Of a stretch of 64,000 nt of DNA, positions 9,367 to 18,113 are shown one piece after another. The DNA comes from Opitutia bacterium. Lineage in GTDB: Bacteria > Verrucomicrobiota > Verrucomicrobiia > Opitutales > Opitutaceae. Made by a program: the position numbers and the translations under genes. The notes below the pieces were generated by a model that was not told where the DNA came from, made no database searches, and worked only from the letters and a program-made list of their open reading frames with translations. Position 1 is the first letter of the stretch, and each line of letters starts with the position of its first letter. The stretch lies in NCBI GenBank assembly GCA_016187925.1, contig JACPIS010000023.1:195601-259600 (forward strand). The letters run 5' to 3'.

Positions 9367-10053
9367 ATGAAGCTCGCGATCCTCAGCGAATCGCCCGCCG
9401 ACGAGGCCGCGCTGCGCGTGCTGGCGGGCTACGTGCTCGACGGCCCCATCGAACTCGTCGCGCCAACGCTGCGCGCCCGCGGCTGGCCGTCGGTCGAGCA
9501 GGTGCTGCCGTCCATCCTGCGCCATCTGCATTTCAACACCACGGCCGAGGGCCTCGTGGTCGTGGTGGACTCGGACGATTCGCCCGTGCACACGCCGGAG
9601 CACGACGCCCAGGGCTACCATCACCCGCTCTGCCGCGTCTGCCGGTTGCGCGCGGTGTTCCGCCGGACGTTGAAAAACCTGCCGCGCCCCCGGCCGCGCT
9701 TTCCGCAGGCGGATTCACCCGCGTCTGCCGCGCCCGGCCGCGAGCGGGTGTTGCGCGCCGTCGGGCTGGCCGTGCCGGCCATCGAGGCGTGGTATCTTTG
9801 CGGGCGTGACGGTTCGGTGACCGAGGAGGCGTGGACACAGGGACAGGAGAGCGGGCGGCTGCCTTACACGCGGCGCGACCTGAAGTGGCGCGTCTACGGC
9901 ACGGAGCGGCCGTCGCTGCCGCTGGAGATCCGCCGTGCGGTGCAGGAGGTGTCGCGCCACCACGGCGACGTGCGCCGGCTGGAGAACGATTTTCCGAACG
10001 GCTTCGGCTCGCTCGCCCGCGACCTGCGCGAGTGGCGGAAGCCGGCGGGGTAG
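9367..10053 (+). CDS. TOPRIM-like/DUF4276-like small protein, partner of the AAA ATPase (uncharacterised)
   Basis: A 228-residue protein that I cannot assign to a named family. The first strand ends in an acidic residue (MKLAILSE, E8), and a second hydrophobic strand ends in a DxDD cluster (LVVVVDSDD, D68, D70, D71). This E...DxD spacing is what a TOPRIM-type metal site would show. A CxxC (C89, C92) follows, then a basic region and a predicted helical C-terminus. The ATG at 9367 was chosen because upstream in-frame codons lie inside the palindrome. It follows the ATPase after 163 bases on the same strand. If it is a nuclease, the pair would be an OLD-like two-component system; this is inference. 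Confidence 0.6.
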   Translation: MKLAILSESPADEAALRVLAGYVLDGPIELVAPTLRARGWPSVEQVLPSILRHLHFNTTAEGLVVVVDSDDSPVHTPEHDAQGYHHPLCRVCRLRAVFRRTLKNLPRPRPRFPQADSPASAAPGRERVLRAVGLAVPAIEAWYLCGRDGSVTEEAWTQGQESGRLPYTRRDLKWRVYGTERPSLPLEIRRAVQEVSRHHGDVRRLENDFPNGFGSLARDLREWRKPAG

Positions 10054-10179
10054 AGACGTTCGGCCTCAGCACGCGCGTGTGGCCAGCCTGCCCAAACGTG
10101 CTTCGACAATCCATGCAAGCCGCAGGAACGGTCTTGCCCGCGGTGTGGGTGGTCGCACAGTCTTGCGTGTCACCCCTGC

Positions 10180-13100
10180 ATGAAATCACCCCGCGTCTCG
10201 CTCGCGGCCCTCATGGCCGCGCAAGCTCAGGTAGCCTTCAATGATAATGCGGCCAAGCTGATGCTGATTGCCTTGGCGCAGTTCCCCGGAGTGCTGGGGT
10301 GGGGCGATCCGAACACCGTCAAGGCCCTGCTGGCCGGCCTGCTCGTCGCGCCATTCGTGCTGTTTTCCCCCATCGCGGGCTGGATGAGCGACCGTTTTCC
10401 CAAGAGCCGCGTGCTCAACCTGACGCTCGCCGGGCAGTTCATCGTGATGGTGCTGCTGGTGGCGGCGTTGAAGTTCCGCTCGCTCGAGGGCGCGGTGGCG
10501 TGCTTCTTCCTGCTCGCGGTCCAGGCCTCGCTCTTCACCCCGGCCAAGCGCGGCATCCTGCGCGAGCTGGTCGGGCCGGAGCAACTCCCGCGCGCGGTCG
10601 GCTGGATGGAGATGTTCTCCGTCACCGCCATCCTCACGGGCGCGTTCGCGGGCGGCGTGTTCTTCGATTTGCTGACGAAGCGCTGCGGCGGCGATCCGTG
10701 GACGGGGGCCTACTGGACCGCCGTGGCGCTGACCGTGCTGGCGGCGCTGCCGTGGCTGATGATCCAATTCATGCAGGCGACGAAGGCTCAGTCGGCGCAG
10801 CCGTTCCGCCTCGGGCTCCTGGGGCAGCACGGTAAGCAGGTGAAAGAGCTGTGGCGCGACCAACCGCTGCGGCGGGCCACGTTCGGCATCATGTTTTTCT
10901 ATGCGCTCGGCGGCTATGTCGTGCTGCTTTTCGCCCAGATCGGCGCGGAGGCGCACGGGGGCGGCGTCGGCTCGGCGACCGACGCGAGCGTGATGATGCT
11001 CCTGCTCGGCATCGGCACGCTGCTGGGCAATCTCGTGGCCGGGCAACTCTCGCGCCGCGGCGTCGAACTCGGCCTGGCACCCATCGGTGGCGCGATGCTG
11101 ACGGCGGCGCTGTTCGCGCTCGGGCTCCTGCACGTCGGCGGACTGGCGTTCCGGGCCTGGATCGTCATCGCCGGTTTCGCCTCGGGTTTCTTCCTCGTGC
11201 CGCTCTATGCGTTCATCCAGGAAGCGGCGGGCGACCACCGCCGCGGCCGCATTCTCGCCGGTGTCGGTCTGCTCGACAGCTCGGCCGGGCTCGCGGCGAG
11301 CGGCGTCTACGGGCTGCTGGCCTCGCCGCAACTGCTGCACTGGACGCAGCAGGCGCAATGGTTCGCGCTGACGGCGGCCTCGCTGGCGATGCTGGCCTTC
11401 GGCCTGTGGGTGCTGCCGCACCAGACGGTGTGCGCGGTCATGCGGCTCATCGGCCCGCTCTTCTACAAGGTGCGCGCGCGCGGCCTGGAGAATCTCCCGG
11501 CGGGCGGCGGGCTCGTCATCTGCAACCACCTTTCCTACGTCGATGCGGTCGTGCTGCAGGTCGCCTCGCCCCGGCCGCTGCGGTTCGTGGCGTTCGCGGG
11601 CTTTGCGCGCAGTCCGACGGTGCGCTTCCTTTTCCGCGCGGCGGGCGTCATCCCCGTGACGCCGAACAAGCCGATGAAGGGCATCCGCGTCGCCGTCGAC
11701 GCCATCCGGCAGGGCGAGCTGGTCTGCGTTTTCCCCGAGGGAGCCATTTCGCGCACCGGGCAGCTGATGCTGCTCAAGCGCGGTTTCGAGACCATCGCGC
11801 GGCAGGCGCACGCGCCGGTCGTCCCGGCGGTCATCGACGGTCTGTGGGGCTCGGTGTTTTCCTTCGCGGGCAACAAATACCTCTGGAAGTCGCCGCGCCT
11901 GAAACCGACCCATGTGTGCGTGATCTTCGGCCGGCCGATTGCGCCCGCGCTGGCCAGCATCGAAACGGGCCGGCTGGCCTTGCTCGACTTGGGCGAGGAG
12001 GCCTTTCAGGAACGGCCGGCGCTGCGGCGCCACCTCGGGCGCGAATGTGTGCGCGCCCTCGCCAAGCGCCCGTGGCATACCGAGGTCATCGATCGCACCG
12101 CCGACCGCCGCGCAGTCAGTGCCGCGCAGTTGCTGGCCGTGGCCGCGGCGTTGTCGCGCCGCATCAAGGCCACCGTGCCGGAGAAGCGCGTGGGCATCGT
12201 CCTGCCGCCCGGTGCGGGCGCGCACATCGCCAACCTCGCCATCGCCTGTGCGGGCAAGGTGCCCGTCAATCTCAACTTCACCGTCGGCCGCGCCGCCGTC
12301 GAGACCGCGCTGCGCATCGGCGAGATCAAGACCGTCATCACCGCCGACGCCATGCGCGCGAAGGTGCCGAATTTCCCCTTCCCCGAACACACGGTCGATC
12401 TGAAGAAGGAAATCGAGGCGGCCGGTGGCAAACGGGCCATCCTGCCTTGGCTGCTCGCCGCCTACGTGCTGCCGAACCAGTGGTTCGCGGACCTGCTCGG
12501 CCTGCCGAAAACGGGCGACAACGAGGAAGCCGGCCTGCTGTTCACCAGCGGCAGCTCCGGCGAACCCAAGGGCGTCGTGCTCACGCACCGCAACCTGCTC
12601 GCGAACTGCGCGCAGATCTCCTCACTGTCGATCCTGCCGCAGACGGCGATCATCATCGGTTGCCTGCCGGTCTTCCACTCGTTCGGCTTCACCATCACGG
12701 TCTGGTATCCCATCCTGCGCGGCTGCCAGGTCGTCACGCTGCCCAGTCCGCTCGACACGCGCAAAATCGTCGAGGCCATCCAGCAGGAGAAGGCCACGGT
12801 GCTGGTCGGCGCGCCGACCTTCATCCGGCCGTTCCTCAAGAAGGCCACACGCGAGGAACTCCAGACGCTCGATCTCGTCGTCACAGGCGCCGAGAAGCTG
12901 CCGCTGGATCTCTACGAGGCATTCCTGTCGCAGTTCGGCATCGAGATGCTCCAGGGCTACGGCCTGACCGAGACGACGCCGGTCGCGAGCGTCAACCAGC
13001 ACAACCCGCCCGTCACCACCTCGACCGCCGAGGAGCAGCTCGGCAAGAAGGTCGGCGCCGCCGGCCGCCTGCTGCCGGGTGTGACGGCGCGCATCCTCGA

Positions 13101-13623
13101 TCCCGACACCAACGAGGAGCTGCCGCTGACCTCGACCGGCATGCTCTGGCTCAAGGGTCCGAACATTTTCCAAGGCTACCTCAAGGACGCCGAGAAGACC
13201 GCCACGGCGCTCAGGGACCGCTGGTTCGTCACGGGCGACCTCGGCCGGTTCGACGAAGACGGCTTCCTCTTCATCGAGGGCCGGCTCTCGCGCTTCTCGA
13301 AGATCGGCGGCGAGATGGTGCCGCATGGCACGGTCGAGCAGCGCATCGCGGAGTTGTTCAATTGGGACCAGAACGAGGGTCCGACCGCCGTCGTCACCGG
13401 CGTGCCCGACGCCACCAAGGGCGAGGCGCTCGTGCTGCTCACCACCCAGGACGTCACGCCCGAGCAGATTCGCACGAAGCTGCTCGAAGCCGGCCTGCCC
13501 AATCTCTGGGTCCCGCGCATCATCCGCAAAGTGGACAAGATTCCCATGCTCGGCACCGGCAAGACCGATCTCAAGGGTTGCCGCAATCTCGCCATCGAGC
13601 TGACCAAGGACGCGCTCAGCTGA
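10180..13623 (+). CDS. MFS (LplT-like)-PlsC acyltransferase-acyl-ACP/CoA ligase fusion (Aas-like)
   Basis: A 1147-residue three-part protein. Residues ~1-410 are a 12-helix MFS transporter like lysophospholipid flippase LplT. Residues ~420-620 are a glycerophosphate/lysophospholipid acyltransferase with the HX4D motif in NHLSYVD (H450, D455) and FPEGAISRTGQ. Residues ~640-1147 are an AMP-forming ligase with TSGSSGEPKG near 789 and YGLTETTP. In E. coli, LplT and Aas (acyltransferase plus acyl-ACP synthetase) are separate neighbouring genes that import and re-acylate lysophosphatidylethanolamine at the inner membrane. Here all three steps sit on one chain, so lysophospholipid recycling is the likely role. 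The gene stands alone. Confidence 0.92.
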   Translation: MKSPRVSLAALMAAQAQVAFNDNAAKLMLIALAQFPGVLGWGDPNTVKALLAGLLVAPFVLFSPIAGWMSDRFPKSRVLNLTLAGQFIVMVLLVAALKFRSLEGAVACFFLLAVQASLFTPAKRGILRELVGPEQLPRAVGWMEMFSVTAILTGAFAGGVFFDLLTKRCGGDPWTGAYWTAVALTVLAALPWLMIQFMQATKAQSAQPFRLGLLGQHGKQVKELWRDQPLRRATFGIMFFYALGGYVVLLFAQIGAEAHGGGVGSATDASVMMLLLGIGTLLGNLVAGQLSRRGVELGLAPIGGAMLTAALFALGLLHVGGLAFRAWIVIAGFASGFFLVPLYAFIQEAAGDHRRGRILAGVGLLDSSAGLAASGVYGLLASPQLLHWTQQAQWFALTAASLAMLAFGLWVLPHQTVCAVMRLIGPLFYKVRARGLENLPAGGGLVICNHLSYVDAVVLQVASPRPLRFVAFAGFARSPTVRFLFRAAGVIPVTPNKPMKGIRVAVDAIRQGELVCVFPEGAISRTGQLMLLKRGFETIARQAHAPVVPAVIDGLWGSVFSFAGNKYLWKSPRLKPTHVCVIFGRPIAPALASIETGRLALLDLGEEAFQERPALRRHLGRECVRALAKRPWHTEVIDRTADRRAVSAAQLLAVAAALSRRIKATVPEKRVGIVLPPGAGAHIANLAIACAGKVPVNLNFTVGRAAVETALRIGEIKTVITADAMRAKVPNFPFPEHTVDLKKEIEAAGGKRAILPWLLAAYVLPNQWFADLLGLPKTGDNEEAGLLFTSGSSGEPKGVVLTHRNLLANCAQISSLSILPQTAIIIGCLPVFHSFGFTITVWYPILRGCQVVTLPSPLDTRKIVEAIQQEKATVLVGAPTFIRPFLKKATREELQTLDLVVTGAEKLPLDLYEAFLSQFGIEMLQGYGLTETTPVASVNQHNPPVTTSTAEEQLGKKVGAAGRLLPGVTARILDPDTNEELPLTSTGMLWLKGPNIFQGYLKDAEKTATALRDRWFVTGDLGRFDEDGFLFIEGRLSRFSKIGGEMVPHGTVEQRIAELFNWDQNEGPTAVVTGVPDATKGEALVLLTTQDVTPEQIRTKLLEAGLPNLWVPRIIRKVDKIPMLGTGKTDLKGCRNLAIELTKDALS

Positions 13624-13636
13624 GCCCGTTGGTCGT

Positions 13637-13729
13637 GGTAGGGCGAGGCGTCCCCGCCGAGCCGCAGGCTGGGGTGGGCGCGAAATATTTCTCGTGACGG
13701 GGCGGCTCACCCGGAGGGTTCGCCCTGCC
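13637..13729. repeat. Imperfect palindrome GGTAGGGCGAGGCGTCCCCG family
   Basis: The left arm from 13637 (GGTAGGGCGAGGCGTCCCCG) pairs imperfectly with the right arm 13698-13729, which ends in TTCGCCCTGCC. It has the GGTAGGG...CCCTrCC ends shared with the elements at 32791, 42960 and 49943. It occupies the gap between the Aas-like fusion and the flavoprotein gene. Confidence 0.6.
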
Positions 13730-13849
13730 AGCGAAGCCGCGCTGCGTGACTCGTAGGGCCCGATCTCGCGTCGGCCTTTCTGCCTGCTGTGCCGGTCGCT
13801 GACACATTCTTGACTGGCGCGGCGCGCCGCCGCGCGCTTTGTTCGGCGC

Positions 13850-15280
13850 ATGAGCATCGCCACCGCCACCCGCCAGTTGAAGAAGCGCCTCGGCGCGCGC
13901 GTCGACACGTCGCGCGAGGGTTGCTGGGCGGCCTCGTTCGACAGCAGCAAGATTTCCTTTCTGCCCGCGGCGGTCATCACGCCGCGCCAGGAGTCGGACG
14001 TCGGTATCGTGCTGGAGCTGGCGAACAAGCATCGCGTACCCGTGACCGTGCGCGGCCGCGGCACCACGCTCATGGGCTCGGCCGCGCCGGTGCGCGGCGG
14101 CTGGGTCGTCGACACGCTGAAGCTCGCCAAGGTCTCGATCGACGCCGATGCCGGGCTGGCGCTCGTGCAGGCGGGCGCCACCACGGCCAGCGCGCAGCGC
14201 GCGGCCGAGAAGCTCGGCTGGTTTTATCCGCCCGATCCGTCGTCGAAGGAATACTGCACGATCGGCGGCAACATCGCCTGCAACGCCGGCGGCATGCACG
14301 GGGGCAAATACGGCGTGACGCGCGATTTCGTGGTCGCGTTGCGCGGCTACCTGCCGACCGGCGAGTTCGTGGAGTGGGGCACGGCGACGAAGAAATTCTC
14401 CGCGGGCTTCAACCTGCGCGACCTGTGGATCGGCAGCGAGGGCATGCTCGGCATCGTCACCGGCGCCGTGCTCAAACTCATCCCGCAACCCGCCGCGCGC
14501 TGGACGCTGCTGACGTCGTTTCCCGACGAGGTGACAGCGCTCAAGGCCGCGCGGACGCTCTTCCGCTCCCGCGTGCAACCGGCGATCTGCGAGTTCCTCG
14601 ACCGCGAGAGTGTGCTCTGCGCCGAACGCGCGACGGGCAAGACGGTCTTTCCCGGCCAGGCCGGCCGGCCGGTCATCCTGCTGGAGTTCGCCGGCGGCGT
14701 GGCCGAGGTCGACGACCTGAAGGCCGACGTGCTCGCGTGGGCGCAGCGCGAGGCGCTGGCGTTCCGCGAGGCGCGCAGCCGCGCCGAGGCCGAGGAGCTC
14801 TGGGCCGTGCGCCGCAAATGCTCCGGCGCGATGTTCGAACTCGGCGACGCGAAGCTGAACGAGGACATCGTCGTCCCGATGAAAAATTACGAGAAGTTCG
14901 CCCGCTTCCTCGCCGGACTGAAGCGCTCGTCCAAACTGCCCGTCCCGACCTTCGGCCATCTCGCCGACGGCAACCTGCACGTGAACATCATGTATCACCG
15001 CGAGGACAAGGCCGAGGCGAAGCGCGCCGAGGCCGCCGTGCAGAAGCTGATGGAGACGGTCGTGGCGTTCGGCGGCGCGATCTCGGGCGAGCACGGCATC
15101 GGGCTGGCGAAGACGCCGTTCCTGCGCCTGCAGCACTCGCCGGTGCAGGTAAAGGCCATGCAAGCCGTCAAACGCGCTCTCGACCCGCGCGGCATCTGCA
15201 ATCCGGGCAAAATGTTCGACGTTGTCCGCATCTGGAAATTCCCGAAACTGGAGGTGAAGTTCCCGTGGGACCACAAGTGA
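13850..15280 (+). CDS. FAD-linked oxidase, GlcD/D-lactate dehydrogenase type
   Basis: A 476-residue VAO/PCMH-type flavoprotein. The FAD-binding half has VTVRGRGTTLMGSAAP (about 64-79), the PP-loop YPPDPSSKEYCTIGGNIACN and WIGSEGMLGIVTGAVL. The C-terminal FAD-oxidase domain has GHLADGNLHVNI and SGEHGIGLAKTPFL. These enzymes oxidise 2-hydroxyacids such as glycolate, D-lactate or D-2-hydroxyglutarate and pass electrons to a quinone or a partner iron-sulfur protein. No GlcE/GlcF partners lie next to it, so the substrate is open. It is followed by a palindrome and a GNAT gene. Confidence 0.9.
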   Translation: MSIATATRQLKKRLGARVDTSREGCWAASFDSSKISFLPAAVITPRQESDVGIVLELANKHRVPVTVRGRGTTLMGSAAPVRGGWVVDTLKLAKVSIDADAGLALVQAGATTASAQRAAEKLGWFYPPDPSSKEYCTIGGNIACNAGGMHGGKYGVTRDFVVALRGYLPTGEFVEWGTATKKFSAGFNLRDLWIGSEGMLGIVTGAVLKLIPQPAARWTLLTSFPDEVTALKAARTLFRSRVQPAICEFLDRESVLCAERATGKTVFPGQAGRPVILLEFAGGVAEVDDLKADVLAWAQREALAFREARSRAEAEELWAVRRKCSGAMFELGDAKLNEDIVVPMKNYEKFARFLAGLKRSSKLPVPTFGHLADGNLHVNIMYHREDKAEAKRAEAAVQKLMETVVAFGGAISGEHGIGLAKTPFLRLQHSPVQVKAMQAVKRALDPRGICNPGKMFDVVRIWKFPKLEVKFPWDHK

Positions 15281-15297
15281 CGCATCGGAGTCGCTGC

Positions 15298-15381
15298 GTC
15301 ATCCCGAGCGCAGCGAAGGATCCAGGTGCGAATGCTCCACGAGTGATTTTTCCATGGATTCTTCGCTTCGCTCAGAATGAC
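15298..15381. repeat. GTCATCCCGAGCGCAGCGAAGGATCC palindrome, complete copy
   Basis: The left arm starts GTCATCCCGAGCGCAGCGAA (15298) and ends GGATCCA at 15324. The right arm TGGATTCTTCGCTTCGCTCA starts at 15355 and ends AATGAC at 15381. This family also has a complete copy at 62296-62376 and single arms at 37369, 43101 and 59211. Confidence 0.85.
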
Positions 15382-15405
15382 ATGCTTCCTGACTGACCCG
15401 ATACG

Positions 15406-15837
15406 ATGGATCATCCCACAGTGAAAATCCGCCCTTACGCTCCCACCGACGAAGCCGCCGTCATCGCGCTCTGGCAGGCGTGCGATCTCGTGCGCCCGCA
15501 GAACGACCCGAGGAAGGACATCGCGCGCAAGCTGCGCGTGAATCCCGAGTGGTTCCTCGTCGCGGAACACGACGGACGGATCGTCGGCGCCGTGATGGCC
15601 GGCTATGAGGGGCATCGCGGCTGGGTCAATTACCTCGCCGCCGAGCCGTCGCGTCGGCGGATCGGTATCGGCCGGGCGCTGATGACCGAGGCGGAGAAGC
15701 TGCTGCGCGCGGCCGGCTGCCCGAAGATCAACCTGCAGGTGCGCCCGGACAACCCCGACGTGATCGAGTTTTACCGGCGCATCGGTTTCGCCGTCGAAGG
15801 CGCCATCAGCCTCGGGAAACGATTGGTGAAGGATTGA
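15406..15837 (+). CDS. GNAT acetyltransferase, YpeA-like
   Basis: A 143-residue single-domain GNAT enzyme that transfers an acetyl group from acetyl-CoA to an amine. Visible motifs are the N-terminal strand KIRPYAPTDEAAVIALW, the acetyl-CoA pyrophosphate loop RRRIGIGRALM (about 85-95) and the C-terminal INLQVRPDNPDVIEFYRRIGF typical of small YpeA-like proteins. Substrate unknown. It stands alone between two palindromic elements. Confidence 0.9.
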   Translation: MDHPTVKIRPYAPTDEAAVIALWQACDLVRPQNDPRKDIARKLRVNPEWFLVAEHDGRIVGAVMAGYEGHRGWVNYLAAEPSRRRIGIGRALMTEAEKLLRAAGCPKINLQVRPDNPDVIEFYRRIGFAVEGAISLGKRLVKD

Positions 15838-15888
15838 GGGACGATTGGAGGGCGGGTATTTAAGAACATGTGCCTTCGATGGAAATAG

Positions 15889-15915
15889 GTAGGGGCCGTT
15901 GCCCTCAACGGCCCT
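15889..15915. repeat. REP hairpin with GTAG foot, 3' side of the RAYT gene
   Basis: GTAG (15889-15892), then stem GGGCCGTTG (15893-15901), loop CCCT, stem CAACGGCCC (15906-15914): a perfect 9-bp hairpin. It overlaps the RAYT 3' end: the last codons and the TGA stop of the transposase (complement of 15905-15907) lie inside it. A GTAG tetranucleotide at the foot of a hairpin is what RAYT proteins are known to recognise in E. coli. Confidence 0.9.
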
Positions 15916-16357
15916 CGATCGTGAGATGATCCACATAATACGGCCAATCTTCCGCACGGGTGACGAGTCCGGCGCGAAGCGGGTTTTCCCGGATATAGCG
16001 GGCTTTTAGTTCCAGGTTTTCACCGGGACGCAAACGATGATCGAAGTAGTTTCTCTGCCATACGACTCCGGCGCGACGGGCGGTGAGCCGTTTCCAATGG
16101 CGAATGGTGTCAGACATGCGTGTACCGGCAGGGAACGCGACCAGGGCATGCAGATGATCGGGCATGAGCAGCAGCAGATGCACCGTCCAACGTCGTGTCC
16201 GATGGTAGAAAGCGGCATCGGCTAGCAACGTGGCACTGGTCGGCTGCGAACAAAGTTGATTCAGACCGCGGCGAGCGCAGCAGAGGGTGAGAAAAAACCA
16301 GTTGCCGTCGGGAACAAATGGCGGCGGGGTGTGGTAAAGCGGGCGGCGCGTGGGCAT
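15905..16357 (-). CDS. REP-associated tyrosine transposase (RAYT, TnpA-REP, Y1_Tnp superfamily)
   Basis: A 150-residue HUH single-strand nuclease of the IS200/IS605-related RAYT group. The HUH pair is in MPDHLHALV (H68, H70). The catalytic tyrosine is Y121 in YIRENPLRAGLV, a close match to the family's YIHxNPVRAGLV. The N-terminus YHTPPPFVPDGNWFFLTLCC is the usual first strand. The ATG at 16357 was chosen; a GTG nine bases earlier is possible. It is a single-copy domesticated gene flanked by two inverted GTAG-REP hairpins (15889-15915 and 16422-16448), the arrangement expected for a RAYT that mobilises REP sequences. The same hairpin recurs inside two other genes of this window. Confidence 0.92.
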   Translation of the reverse strand: MPTRRPLYHTPPPFVPDGNWFFLTLCCARRGLNQLCSQPTSATLLADAAFYHRTRRWTVHLLLLMPDHLHALVAFPAGTRMSDTIRHWKRLTARRAGVVWQRNYFDHRLRPGENLELKARYIRENPLRAGLVTRAEDWPYYVDHLTIEGR

Positions 16358-16421
16358 GTCTATCACATGGCCCGTGCCAGAGGGTTGCTCGGCGGAGTGG
16401 TTAGGCGCAAGCGACAAACCT

Positions 16422-16448
16422 GGGCGCTTGAGGGCAAGCGCCCCTACC
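16422..16448. repeat. REP hairpin with GTAG foot, 5' side of the RAYT gene
   Basis: On the plus strand: stem GGGCGCTTG (16422-16430), loop AGGG, stem CAAGCGCCC (16435-16443), then CTACC. Read on the minus strand it is GGTAG plus a perfect hairpin, in inverted orientation to the copy at 15889. Stem bases differ from that copy on both arms while pairing is kept. Confidence 0.88.
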
Positions 16449-16494
16449 GGATTGTGTGCGGGGAGGGACGGTGGTTCTGTCTGGGGGCTACGCT

Positions 16495-17949
16495 CTACGC
16501 CGTCTCCAGATTCTCGCCTTCGGGCGAGTTGGGGCGGTTGCTGACGTTGTTGCCGTCGTTCGCGTGCAGCCGCCAGAACATGAAGGAGGAAATCACCGTG
16601 AGTCCGCCGAGCGTGAGGAACGCCCGGTGCAGCGCGACGACGAAGAAGGCGTGGTCGGATTGCGGCCGGCCGCCGAGGTAGAAGGCCGTGAGCAGCGACG
16701 CGAGCGCCACGCCGAAGCTCCACGCCATCATCTGCGCCGTGAGCGCGATGCTGTTGGCCATGCTGGCGTCGCGGTCGTTGGTGTCGGAGTAGACGAGCGT
16801 GTTCATGCTCGTGAACTGCAGCGCGGAGAACAGGCCTTGCGCGAAACTGAGCGGCAGGATGACCCAGAGCGGCGTGCCGGGGCCGACGAGCGAGAAGACG
16901 GTCAGCGTCAGGCCGAAGCATGCGGTGTTGGCCATCAGCACCTGCCGGTGGCCGAAGCGTTCGAGCAGGCGGTTGCTCCAGATTTTCATGCCGATGGCCG
17001 CGACGGCCTGCGGCATCGTCAGCAGGCCGGCCTGCCACGGTTCGTAGCCCATGCCGATCTGATAGAGCAGGGGCAGGAGGAAAGGCATGCCGGCCACGCC
17101 GAGCCGCGTGATGATGCCGCCGAGCACGGCGATCTTGAAGGTCCGGATGCGGAACAGCGCGAGCTCGATGACCGGCCGCTCGGTCCGGCGTTCGTGCCAG
17201 CCGTAGAACAGGAGCAGGAAAAACGCCGCGGCGAACAGCAGCGTCAGCGGGCCGGCGGGCAGGCGGTGTTCGCCGAAAATCTCCAGCGCGTAGGAGAGCA
17301 GGGCGATGCCGCCGCCGAAAAGCACGAAGCCCACGCGGTCGAGCGGCGCCACGGCCTCGTTGCGGTAGTCGGGCATGTAGCGGCTGATCAGCCACAGGCC
17401 GAGCAGGCCGAAGGGCAGGTTGAGGAAAAAGATCATGCGCCACGGCAGCCAGTGGACGATCAGGCCGCCCGTGAACGGCCCGAGCAGCGGGCCGATGAGC
17501 GCGGGGATGACGACGAAGTTCATCGCCGCCAGCATCTCGGACTTGGGGAACGTCCGCACGAGCGCGAGCCGCCCGACGGGCGTCATCATCGAGCCGCCGA
17601 TGCCCTGCAGCACGCGCGCGGCGACGAGCATGGGCGTGTTGAGCGCCAGTCCACAGAAGAGCGAGCCGAGCGTGAACAGCCACACCGCCCACGTGAACAC
17701 CCGCTTCGTGCCGAACTTGTCGGCCATCCACCCGCTGATGGGGATGAAGACCGCGAGGCACAGCGTGTAGCTGGTCAGCACGCCCTTCAGGCTCAGCGGC
17801 TCGACCCCGAGGCTCTCGGCCATGGTCGGCACCGCCGTGTTCACGATGGTGGCATCCAGGCTCTCCATGAACAGCGCCACGGTTACCAGCCACGGCATGT
17901 AGCGCTTGATCTGCGCGGTGCGGTCGGACGGTTGGGCGGTGCGGGCCAT
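16495..17949 (-). CDS. MFS exporter, DHA2 (EmrB/QacA) family
   Basis: A 484-residue inner-membrane drug/proton antiporter with about 14 transmembrane helices. Signature stretches are LVTVALFMESLDATIVNTAV in TM1, the motif A-like GWMADKFGTKRVF after TM2, and motif C-like VIPALIGPLLGPFTGGLIV in TM5. An in-frame codon at 17979 would add ten residues, but ATG 17949 fits family N-termini better. No adaptor (EmrA) gene is adjacent; the gene lies between the RAYT locus and smc. Substrate is not predictable from sequence alone. Confidence 0.92.
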   Translation of the reverse strand: MARTAQPSDRTAQIKRYMPWLVTVALFMESLDATIVNTAVPTMAESLGVEPLSLKGVLTSYTLCLAVFIPISGWMADKFGTKRVFTWAVWLFTLGSLFCGLALNTPMLVAARVLQGIGGSMMTPVGRLALVRTFPKSEMLAAMNFVVIPALIGPLLGPFTGGLIVHWLPWRMIFFLNLPFGLLGLWLISRYMPDYRNEAVAPLDRVGFVLFGGGIALLSYALEIFGEHRLPAGPLTLLFAAAFFLLLFYGWHERRTERPVIELALFRIRTFKIAVLGGIITRLGVAGMPFLLPLLYQIGMGYEPWQAGLLTMPQAVAAIGMKIWSNRLLERFGHRQVLMANTACFGLTLTVFSLVGPGTPLWVILPLSFAQGLFSALQFTSMNTLVYSDTNDRDASMANSIALTAQMMAWSFGVALASLLTAFYLGGRPQSDHAFFVVALHRAFLTLGGLTVISSFMFWRLHANDGNNVSNRPNSPEGENLETA

Positions 17950-18113
17950 CCCTTGGGCATAACCCGGCCGCCCGGGCACGCAAGCGGCGCGGGAAAACCA
18001 GTAGCGCGGTTAAGGCAAGGCCCAAAAAAATATCATTTTGGCTTACTGCTTCGCGGTGTTTTTTCCGTTGCGCCGCCAGTTGGCGCTCCCTCTAGTTTTC
18101 CCTTTAATTTCGA

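Noticed and set aside
16358..18025. Extension of the RAYT frame across the MFS gene
   Set aside because: The frame stays open antisense/out of frame through the MFS gene, but the sequence before MPTRRPLYHT is not transposase-like.
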